NCBI GenBank assembly: GCA_036496585.1 | Contig: DASXLB010000042.1 | Location: forward strand, 62,001 to 126,000 | Length of the DNA stretch: 64,000 nt | Source: Vicinamibacterales bacterium | GTDB taxonomy: Bacteria > Acidobacteriota > Vicinamibacteria > Vicinamibacterales > 2-12-FULL-66-21 | Direction of reading: 5' to 3' | Part shown: piece after piece, positions 8,400-15,061 of the stretch | How the letters are laid out: every line of letters starts with the position of its first letter | Position numbering within the stretch: position 1 is the first letter of the stretch | Program-made: the position numbers and the translations under genes | The notes under the pieces: generated by a model | Seen by the model: only the letters and a program-made list of their open reading frames with translations | Told to the model about the DNA's origin: nothing | Databases searched by the model: none

Positions 8400-10333
8400 C
8401 TCACCTGCCGCCAGCGCTTCGCCCACGCCTGTAGCGCGCGGCTGCCGTGCGGCGGCGGTACCTCGGCAGCGGCCTCGATGATAGCGTAGCTGCCCCGGGC
8501 CGCCGCGAGCCGGCGGACCTCAATGGCCTGTGTCCGCTCGATCGAGGCACATCGCGTGCACGTTCCGCGGCCGACCGCATTCACAATCACGGCGCCGACA
8601 GCGATGCCGAGCGAGTCGAGCGCGGCCATGAGGTCGCGCGACTCGGCCACCGGCAGCGCTGCCGGCCGCGTCACCACGACGAAGCGGGCGCGGTCGCGAT
8701 CGCGCAGAGTGTCCTGCAGCCCGCGCAGCCGCTTCGACAGCTGCACCAGGAGCGCCGCCAGGCTGCCGGCGCCCACCACTTCCCGGTACTTCAGCAGGAT
8801 CGCCATCAGCGCCTGCGTCCATTCGCGCAGGACCTGAGGCGTCTGCAGCAGGCGCAGGGCATGGCCGGTCGGCGCCGTGTCGGTGACGACGATGTCGTAG
8901 CCGGCGTGTCCGTCGTGGAGCGCTTCGGCGACCTCCGCGATCGCGATCACCTCGTCGACGCCCGGAGGGGCGAGGTCGATCGCGTCGCGAAAGGCGTTCC
9001 GATCGCCGCCGCTGCGCGCGATGCGGGCAAACGCCTCGTCGACCGCGTCGACGTAGGCCCGGCGCAGTCGATCCATCTCGGCGGCCGCGTCGATCTCACG
9101 AACCTGCAGCGTCGGCCTGCCGCGGACCGGCCGCGGCACGTTGTCGAACCGCTGACCGAAGACGTCGCTCAGCGAATGGGCGGGATCCGTCGAGAGCAGC
9201 AGGACGCGGCTGGTCTCGGCAAGCTCGAGGGCGGCTGCCGCCGCGCACGTCGACTTGCCAACCCCGCCCTTGCCGCCAAACACGAGCCAGCGCGCGCCGA
9301 AGCCGCGGACGGCGCCGTCTGGCGGAGTCGCTGGCGAGACGAAGAACAGCGGACCGCGGCCTTCTCGTCGCGACCCGGCCCGGACCCGCTGTGCAACAGC
9401 CGGAAGACGGGCAGGCGGCGGTGGCGACCACGGTGCGCGGGAGCGGCCGAGCGCCGTCAGCGTCCGCACGCCGATCGGCTCGCGAGCCAGCTCCGGGTAC
9501 ACCGACACGGCGAGCCCGCAGAACCGCGCCCGGATCGGGAGCAGCGCGCGCGCCTCGAAGCGCCGGCGCGAGTCGCAGAACGCGCAGGGTTGCGGCGGCG
9601 GCGGCGTCGCCCGGTTGACGATCAATTCCGTCACGTGAATGTCAGCCGCCGCGAGCGAGGCCAGCGCGTCCGACGTCTCCTCGAGCGCCATCGGCTCCGG
9701 CAGCGTCACCCAGGCGATGCGGGTCGCGGGATCGCGGACCAGCGATGCGAGCGCCGTGCTCTCGGCGCGCAGCCGGCCGATCAGCGCATCGGCCGCGTCG
9801 GCGCGGTAGGCGCCGCGCAGCGCGCTGACCACCGCGCGATGGTGGCCCTGCAGGCCGTCGAGCAGCGACGCCAGGCGGTCGATCAGCACGGGCGCGGCGA
9901 GCAGCCGCAGCGTGTGCCCGGTCGGCGCGGTGTCGACGATCACCGCGTCGAAGCCCTGCGAGAGCCGGCTGATTTCGATCAGCCCGATCACTTCGTCGAT
10001 GCCGGGCAGCGACAGCTTGAGCAGCCGCGCCACATCCTCTTCGTCGAGATACGTGCCGCGCAGCGCGATCTCCGCGACCAGCGGCGCGCGCGGCGCGAGC
10101 CAGCGCGCGAACGCGCGTGACGCATCGACGTTCGCGGCATGCAGGCGCCGCACGCCCGGCACCGGGCGCGGCCGTTCGCCGACCGGCGCGCCCAGCGCGT
10201 CGCCCAGCGACGAGGCGGGGTCGGTCGTGACCAGCAGCGTGGCGGCGTGCGCAGCCGACTGCAGCGCGGCGACCGCCGCGCAGGTGGTCTTGCCGACGCC
10301 GCCCTTGCCGCCGATGAAGGAAAACGAGGTCAC
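8396..10333 (-). CDS. Two-domain ArsA/Get3-like ATPase inside the gas-vesicle operon
   Basis: 645 residues made of two homologous ATPase halves. Each has a deviant Walker A: GGKGGVGKTT near residue 9 and GGKGGVGKST near residue 350. Each has the family switch motif DTAPTGHTLRLL or DTAPTGHALRLL. Each half also has a CxxC: CAFC in the first and CTRC in the second, the pair that binds zinc in Get3 dimers. The metalloid-binding cysteines of arsenite-pump ArsA are not evident, and no arsB or arsR is nearby. Get3 proteins shield hydrophobic helices. Here the natural client would be hydrophobic GvpA-type subunits, but that is inference. GTG start; the gene follows a GC-rich double hairpin. Confidence 0.85.
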   Translation of the reverse strand: MTSFSFIGGKGGVGKTTCAAVAALQSAAHAATLLVTTDPASSLGDALGAPVGERPRPVPGVRRLHAANVDASRAFARWLAPRAPLVAEIALRGTYLDEEDVARLLKLSLPGIDEVIGLIEISRLSQGFDAVIVDTAPTGHTLRLLAAPVLIDRLASLLDGLQGHHRAVVSALRGAYRADAADALIGRLRAESTALASLVRDPATRIAWVTLPEPMALEETSDALASLAAADIHVTELIVNRATPPPPQPCAFCDSRRRFEARALLPIRARFCGLAVSVYPELAREPIGVRTLTALGRSRAPWSPPPPARLPAVAQRVRAGSRREGRGPLFFVSPATPPDGAVRGFGARWLVFGGKGGVGKSTCAAAAALELAETSRVLLLSTDPAHSLSDVFGQRFDNVPRPVRGRPTLQVREIDAAAEMDRLRRAYVDAVDEAFARIARSGGDRNAFRDAIDLAPPGVDEVIAIAEVAEALHDGHAGYDIVVTDTAPTGHALRLLQTPQVLREWTQALMAILLKYREVVGAGSLAALLVQLSKRLRGLQDTLRDRDRARFVVVTRPAALPVAESRDLMAALDSLGIAVGAVIVNAVGRGTCTRCASIERTQAIEVRRLAAARGSYAIIEAAAEVPPPHGSRALQAWAKRWRQVR

Positions 10334-10366
10334 CCGGCGCCGCGCCGGGCGCGGCAGCCGCGCCCG
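10334..10366 (-). promoter_or_regulatory. Intercistronic GC-rich double hairpin between gvpG and the ATPase gene
   Basis: On the coding strand, a 9-bp stem (10366-10358 with 10354-10346, 3-base loop) is followed by a second possible stem (10348-10343 with 10339-10334) touching the GTG start. The two overlap by three bases, so they could be alternatives. Such structure could limit ATPase translation or protect one end of a processed mRNA. Folding is read by eye. Confidence 0.4.
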
Positions 10367-10370
10367 ATCC

Positions 10371-10670
10371 TCAATGCTCGTCGCCGTCGAACGTCGCCTC
10401 GATGCCGGTGACCTTCATCCCGGCCGGCGAGATCGCGGCGGACTCGCCGCCGCGCTGCCGATCCCTGATCTCCCGGAGGCGCGCCAGGATCTCCGTCTCG
10501 AGCTCGTCGAAGGCCTGCTGGCTCATCTCGCCGAGCTCGACGCGCATCTGCGCATCGAGCAGGCGCTCGCGCAGCACGGTGTCGTCGTTCAGCTCGGTGT
10601 CGACGGCGGCGACCACCTTGTCGAGCACGAACCGGACGCCCGAGATGATCAGCGAATCGATGATGAGCAC
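10371..10670 (-). CDS. gvpG: Gas vesicle protein GvpG
   Basis: 99 residues: a short hydrophobic start (MLIIDSLIISGVRFVLDKV), then a charged helix with MSQQAFDELETEILARLREI, the pattern shared by GvpG proteins. GvpG is a small, helical accessory protein found with GvpF in vesicle assembly complexes. GTG start at 10670 lies 4 bases after the stop of the upstream gvpF/L. A Glu/Asp-rich tail (TFDGDEH) contrasts with the basic tails of its neighbours. Confidence 0.85.
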   Translation of the reverse strand: MLIIDSLIISGVRFVLDKVVAAVDTELNDDTVLRERLLDAQMRVELGEMSQQAFDELETEILARLREIRDRQRGGESAAISPAGMKVTGIEATFDGDEH

Positions 10671-10674
10671 GGCG

Positions 10675-11703
10675 TCAATGCGCCCGTTCCAGCTTGAGGC
10701 GGATGTTGACGAAGTTGTAAGGGGGCCAGGGACCGGTGTACTTGAAGGTCAGCTTCTCGTACTGCTGGCCGATCTCCTTGACCCGCGCGTCGAACGCCTG
10801 CTCCATCTCGCGCGAGACGAGGAAGGCGGCGTTCATGATCATCCGATCGCCGATCGGCTTGTTCGAGCGTGACGCCACCGACACGCTGCGCAGCGCAGTA
10901 AAGATCTCGGCGACGTAGCGCTCGGTGCGCGACTGCAGCGCCGCGTCGATCAGCCGTCCGTACTGCATCCGCGCGAAATAGGTCGAGCCCTTCTGCGACG
11001 AGATCTCGCTCTTCAGCCGCCGGATATCCTCGTCTTCGTCCTCGATCTCGCGGATGATCTGGTCGCGATCCCAGAGCACCTTGAGGCCGAACTCGAACTT
11101 CTCCTGCATCTTGTTGAGCACGTCGCTGAACGCGTCGTAGGCCGATCGCAGCAGCTCGGTGATGTCGTCGTCGGTCTTGAAGACCGTGCCGAACGACATC
11201 GGAATCACCGTGTGCTTCTGCATCACCGTCTCGTTGACGCGCTGGTGGGCGAGCACGTTCTCGCGGGTCGGGTCCTGCACCACCATCGGCGTGTTGGAGA
11301 CGACCGCCGCGATGTCGCGATAGTGGATGGTGTGGACTTCGGCCGCCTCCGGCCCCAGGCCGAGCGGCCCGAAACCGAGCGGCTGTTCCGAGCGGATGAC
11401 GCAGTAGACGTACTTGCCCGACGACTCGGCCTCACGCCTGGAGGGGGAAGGCACCCTGACGCGCTCCAGCTTGCCGCGCGCCACTTCGACCGGCGCCAAC
11501 TCGCGCACCGCCGGCGTCGATTTCACCGACGCAGCTTTCTTGGCGGTCTTCACGGGTTTGGCCGTATTCGACGGTTTCGCCGGCGTCGCCGGTCTGGTCG
11601 TCTTTGCCGGTCTGGCCGTCTTTGCCGGTCTGACCGTCTTCGCCGGTTTGACCGTCTTCGCCGGCCTGACCGGCTTGGCCGGCTTGCGTGCTGTCTTTGC
11701 CAT
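10675..11703 (-). CDS. Gas vesicle protein GvpF/GvpL family with lysine-rich repeat N-terminus (first copy)
   Basis: 342 residues from the ATG at 11703. The first ~60 residues are a degenerate repeat of roughly KPAKTVR/RPAKTAR, resembling histone-H1-like bacterial tails. The family core begins at KYVYCVIRSEQ and includes HTVIPMSFGTVF, a long helical charged region, and the C-terminal KYTGPWPPYNFVNI signature. This is the most canonical of the three GvpF/L copies. The repeat tail is not part of the family and suggests contact with a polyanion or acidic partner. The frame upstream of 11703 overlaps the receiver gene and is not used. Confidence 0.9.
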   Translation of the reverse strand: MAKTARKPAKPVRPAKTVKPAKTVRPAKTARPAKTTRPATPAKPSNTAKPVKTAKKAASVKSTPAVRELAPVEVARGKLERVRVPSPSRREAESSGKYVYCVIRSEQPLGFGPLGLGPEAAEVHTIHYRDIAAVVSNTPMVVQDPTRENVLAHQRVNETVMQKHTVIPMSFGTVFKTDDDITELLRSAYDAFSDVLNKMQEKFEFGLKVLWDRDQIIREIEDEDEDIRRLKSEISSQKGSTYFARMQYGRLIDAALQSRTERYVAEIFTALRSVSVASRSNKPIGDRMIMNAAFLVSREMEQAFDARVKEIGQQYEKLTFKYTGPWPPYNFVNIRLKLERAH

Positions 11704-11726
11704 CTTCCGCGAAGCCCCCTCGGAGC

Positions 11727-12173
11727 CTACGTCCTCTTCTTTTCCACCCGACCGGGTCGGGTCTGTGCCGTGTCGTCGTTCGCGCGGGGCTCGTCGAGCA
11801 AGCGCCGGATCTCGGCCACCAGCGCGTCGGGCAGGCACGGCTTGGTGACGAACGCGTCGCAGCCGGCCTCACGAGCGCCGTCGGAATGCCCCGGGAGTGC
11901 GTGGCCGGTCAGCGCCACCACGGGGATGTGGCGGGTGCGCGGATCCGCCTTCAGGCGTCGCGTCGCTTCCCATCCGTCCATGCGCGGCAGCGCCAGGTCC
12001 ATCAGCACGATGTCGGGCAGCAGCGCCGTCGTCTTCTCGACGGCCTCGATGCCGTTGGAGGCCTCCGCCACCTCGAAGCCCGAGAACTGCAGGTAGGCGG
12101 CGTACATCTCGCGGGCGTCCTGGTAGTCTTCGACGACGAGCACGAGCTCGCGCTCGCGGGTTTTCGTCGTCAT
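11727..12173 (-). CDS. Single-domain response regulator receiver (CheY-like) in the gas-vesicle operon
   Basis: 148 residues with the full receiver set: acidic pair in VLVVEDYQD, phospho-acceptor Asp in IVLMDLALPRMDG, Thr in VVALTGHA and Lys in FVTKPC. There is no output domain, only a short basic tail (RVEKKRT). Its ATG overlaps the stop of the histidine kinase by four bases, so the two are a matched pair. It may relay phosphate to a partner elsewhere or act by direct binding. It sits between the shell genes and the assembly genes. Confidence 0.92.
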   Translation of the reverse strand: MTTKTRERELVLVVEDYQDAREMYAAYLQFSGFEVAEASNGIEAVEKTTALLPDIVLMDLALPRMDGWEATRRLKADPRTRHIPVVALTGHALPGHSDGAREAGCDAFVTKPCLPDALVAEIRRLLDEPRANDDTAQTRPGRVEKKRT

Positions 12174-14299
12174 CGCCGTTTCGCCCTCGTCGGCAGCCGC
12201 AGCGTGAAGGTCGAACCCTTGCCGACGCTACTGTCGAGTTCGATCGATCCGCTCAGGATCTGCGCCAGCCGGCGGCAGATCGAGAGGCCCAGCCCGGTAC
12301 CGCCGTAGCCGCGGGCAGGCGACGAATCGAGCTGCCGGAAGTCTTCGAACACCTTGGACTGATCCTCGGGAGGAATGCCGACGCCGGTGTCTTTCACCGC
12401 GATGTCGACGAGTTTCGAGTGTGCGCTGTAGGAGGCGGTCATCGTCACCGCGCCGGTCGCGGTGAACTTGAGGGCGTTGCTCAGCAGGTTCAGGACGATC
12501 TGCTTCACCTTCTGCCGGTCGGTCCGCAGCCGTGGCAGGCTGCCCCGCACCCGGGTGGAGACCGCGAGGTTCGAACGCTTGATGATCGGCTCGAGCTCCG
12601 CCTGGACCTCCTCGAACAGTTCGCCCACCTCGAACGTGCTCGAGTTGAGCGGCATGCGTCCGGCCTCGATGCGGGTGATGTCGAGGATGTCGTTGATCAG
12701 CGCGAGCAGGTGCCGCGCGTTGGAGTCGATCCGGGTGAGACTCTTGCGCTGCGGGTCGCTCACCTGTCCGGTGACGTTGTTGAGGAGCATGTGCGTGTAG
12801 CCCAGGATCGCGTTGAGCGGCGTCCTGAACTCGTGCGACATGTTGGCGAGGAATTGCGACTTGAGCGCCGATGCCTGCTCGAGGGCGATGTGCTGGCGCC
12901 GCAGCAGCTCGTTCTGCTCCGCCAGTTCGCCGGTCGCCTCCTGGACCTTGCGTTCGAGCTCCACTGAGGCTTGCTTCAACTGCTCGTACAGCCGCGCCTT
13001 ATCGATCGCCTCCGTCAGGTCGTGGAGGATCGTCACGACCCACATCAGCTCGCCCTGCTCCGAGAGGATGGTCCCGGCGAGCGCTTCGACCGGCAGCGGC
13101 CGGCCGGTCACCGAGTCGGCGAGCTGGATCTCGCCGCGGTAGCGCTGCTCCCCCGACCGCGTCAGCACGTTGGAGACGAACGACGTCAGGTTGGCGCCGT
13201 TGCCGCGGACGCGCCGGAGCGCCGCCTCGTCGTCGACCCCGGGGGCGTTGAACAGCCGCTCCGCCGGCGTGTTCATCAGCACGATGTCGCCTTCCTGGTC
13301 GGTCACGAGGATCGGATCGGCGACCGAGTCGATGATCAGATCGAGACGGTGGCGCTCGTCGCGGACCTCCGCCTGCGCGATGCGCAGCGTGCGATAACTC
13401 TCCTCGATCTCTTCCTTGGCGCGGGCGAGATCGGTGACGTTGCGGAGAATCGACACCACGTAGGTGCCCTGACGCTCGTCCTTGGCGCGGGAGCTGAGCA
13501 GCTCGAAGAGCAGATCCGAGCCCTCGAGCGGGTCGACCAGCAGCAGTTCGCGCCGCGCCAGTTCGCTCATGCCGACGGCGTTTGTCGACAGTGCGGCCGA
13601 GAACAGCATGTTGTTCAGCCCGGCGGCGCGGCGCCAGCCTTCACTGGCCTCCTCCGGCGCGGCGAACAGCTTCTCGGCATGGCTGTTGGCGATGATCAGC
13701 TTGCCTTCGGTGTCGGTCAGCAGGATCGGGTCGGTGACCGCGTTGATGATGCTGTAGAGCAGCATCCGCTCCTGCCCGAAGCGCGTCTCGGCGAGCAGTT
13801 GCCGCCCGAGCAGGCGCGCCAGCTGCTTGCCGAGCGTCCGGCCGATCCAGGCGGTGTCGGCATCGAGCTGCGGGGCGATGCCGGCCACCAGCAGCAGACC
13901 GAGCGCCGGCTCCTGGGCCTCGGCGCGCAGGGGGATGACGTGGAAGGCGCGCGCCGACAGCGGACCGCGGTGATGCGGCGGCAGATCCTGGATGAACGCG
14001 GGACCCGGCGTGTCGAGTGCGTCGATCAGCGGGTGGCTCACTTCGTCACGGCTCAACGCGAAGTCCATGATCGCGCCAGCCGAGATGCCGTACTCGGCGA
14101 CCAGCAGCATTTTGTTCGCCGGTTCGTCGGCGACGAGCACCGCCGCTTCGTTGACCGGCGCGTGCCCGACCAGCCACTCGACAGCCCGCCGCGCCGACTC
14201 CTGTACGTCGATGCTGGTCAGCAGAAACTCGACGAACGCGAGCTTCGCCTCGGGCTCGACTGCAGGTCCGGGCGCCAGCGGCGCCGCCGCGCGCGACAC
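12170..14299 (-). CDS. Cytosolic sensor histidine kinase (GAF-PAS-PAS-HisKA-HATPase) in the gas-vesicle operon
   Basis: 709 residues with no membrane segment. A GAF-like region (about 20-165) is followed by two PAS domains (about 175-300 and 310-430, each with a VTDPILLTD or VADPILVTD start) and a coiled coil. The H-box is LANMSHEFRTPLNAILGY (His near residue 490). The ATPase part has the N box LNLLSNALKF and G boxes DTGVGIPP and GGTGLGLSI. Lack of membrane helices implies an internal cue such as redox, oxygen or a metabolite. The GTG start lies 6 bases after the gvpA stop, so it is co-transcribed with the shell genes. Confidence 0.92.
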   Translation of the reverse strand: MSRAAAPLAPGPAVEPEAKLAFVEFLLTSIDVQESARRAVEWLVGHAPVNEAAVLVADEPANKMLLVAEYGISAGAIMDFALSRDEVSHPLIDALDTPGPAFIQDLPPHHRGPLSARAFHVIPLRAEAQEPALGLLLVAGIAPQLDADTAWIGRTLGKQLARLLGRQLLAETRFGQERMLLYSIINAVTDPILLTDTEGKLIIANSHAEKLFAAPEEASEGWRRAAGLNNMLFSAALSTNAVGMSELARRELLLVDPLEGSDLLFELLSSRAKDERQGTYVVSILRNVTDLARAKEEIEESYRTLRIAQAEVRDERHRLDLIIDSVADPILVTDQEGDIVLMNTPAERLFNAPGVDDEAALRRVRGNGANLTSFVSNVLTRSGEQRYRGEIQLADSVTGRPLPVEALAGTILSEQGELMWVVTILHDLTEAIDKARLYEQLKQASVELERKVQEATGELAEQNELLRRQHIALEQASALKSQFLANMSHEFRTPLNAILGYTHMLLNNVTGQVSDPQRKSLTRIDSNARHLLALINDILDITRIEAGRMPLNSSTFEVGELFEEVQAELEPIIKRSNLAVSTRVRGSLPRLRTDRQKVKQIVLNLLSNALKFTATGAVTMTASYSAHSKLVDIAVKDTGVGIPPEDQSKVFEDFRQLDSSPARGYGGTGLGLSICRRLAQILSGSIELDSSVGKGSTFTLRLPTRAKRR

Positions 14300-14305
14300 G
14301 ATCGA

Positions 14306-14632
14306 CTAGCCCTCGCCGCCGGTCCGGCGTCGCTTGGCGCGTCCGCCCTTCACCGCCGCCAGCTCCGCGCGCAGGGCGGCGTTCTCCGCGATCACGTCCT
14401 GGTGCGAGGGCAGCTCCGCAGCCGGACGCGACACCGGCGAGACCTGCCCGACCGCTTCCGAGTACTTCAGATAGGTATCGATGGACGCCACCACGACACG
14501 CGCTTCGACCGTGATCAGGTCGATGCCGACAAGCGAGACGCGCACCCACGCGTCGATGACGATCCCTTTGTCGAGCACGCGGTCGAGAACGTCGATGAGA
14601 CTCGTGCCGCCTGCTGCCCGTTCAACTGCCAT
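14306..14632 (-). CDS. gvpA: Major gas vesicle structural protein GvpA with C-terminal extension
   Basis: Residues 1-63 match the vesicle shell protein very closely: [20 protein letters not shown], then [18 protein letters not shown] and [10 protein letters not shown]. GvpA forms the ribs of the gas-filled shell. Typical GvpA is about 70 residues; this one has 108. The added tail holds a short heptad stretch ([11 protein letters not shown]) and ends in [15 protein letters not shown] strong Shine-Dalgarno GAGGAG (14644-14639) six bases before the ATG fits high expression. The neighbouring GvpJ has a tail of the same design. Confidence 0.95.
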   Translation of the reverse strand: MAVERAAGGTSLIDVLDRVLDKGIVIDAWVRVSLVGIDLITVEARVVVASIDTYLKYSEAVGQVSPVSRPAAELPSHQDVIAENAALRAELAAVKGGRAKRRRTGGEG

Positions 14633-14638
14633 GCTGTG

Positions 14639-14644
14639 CTCCTC
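14639..14644 (-). promoter_or_regulatory. Strong Shine-Dalgarno of gvpA
   Basis: GAGGAG with six bases to the ATG at 14632. It is much stronger than the sites of the other genes in this operon, consistent with gvpA encoding the bulk protein. Confidence 0.7.
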
Positions 14645-14665
14645 TGCCTCCAGGCATTCGCAACC

Positions 14666-15013
14666 CTATCGAGATCGCCGGCGGCGGCGGCCGGCGGGAC
14701 GCGCCGGCGCGCGCGCGGCAGCCAGCGTGTCGATCCGTTCCTGCAGCTGGCGGATTTCGGCCCGCAGGTCGGCGTGCTCGGCGGCGCTGCCCGCCCCGGG
14801 CGAGAGGTCGCGGTCGTACCGCCACCAGTCGAGCCCGATCTCCTGCGCCTTGTCGAGTGAGCAGACGAGCAGGCGGATGCGAATCGTGAGCAGTTCGACT
14901 TCGGCGAGCGACACCTTGATGTCACCGGCGATGACCAGTCCCTTGTCGAGGACGCGGTCGAGAACGTCGACCAGCCCCGTGCTGCGGTGCGCTCCTGGCA
15001 GCTCGAGAGCCAT
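14666..15013 (-). CDS. gvpJ: Gas vesicle protein GvpJ-like, first gene of the operon
   Basis: 115 residues. The core [38 protein letters not shown] and AQEIGLDWW is characteristic of GvpJ, a minor GvpA homologue thought to be needed at the tips or for nucleation. After the core come a helical stretch (DLRAEIRQLQERIDTL) and a polybasic end (RPAGRRRRRSR), parallel to the tail of GvpA. It has no evident Shine-Dalgarno. A good promoter ends 9 bases before the ATG, suggesting a leaderless message that starts the whole operon. Confidence 0.9.
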   Translation of the reverse strand: MALELPGAHRSTGLVDVLDRVLDKGLVIAGDIKVSLAEVELLTIRIRLLVCSLDKAQEIGLDWWRYDRDLSPGAGSAAEHADLRAEIRQLQERIDTLAAARAPARPAGRRRRRSR

Positions 15014-15021
15014 GGACTCGG

Positions 15022-15050
15022 ACTATAACCTGTCGCCCGGTGGCAGGCAA
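15022..15050 (-). promoter_or_regulatory. Putative gas-vesicle operon promoter
   Basis: On the minus strand TTGCCT (15050-15045) and TATAGT (15027-15022) are separated by exactly 17 bases, a near-consensus housekeeping promoter. The expected start point falls within about two bases of the gvpJ ATG. It lies in the 48-base gap after the acyl-CoA ligase stop, so the operon need not depend on that gene's promoter. Confidence 0.6.
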
Positions 15051-15061
15051 TGCCGGCACAC

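Noticed and set aside
8396-10333. Reading the ArsA-like protein as arsenite resistance
   Set aside because: There is no arsB, arsR or arsC nearby, CxxC pairs replace the metalloid cysteines, and the gene is fused by overlaps into the gvp operon.
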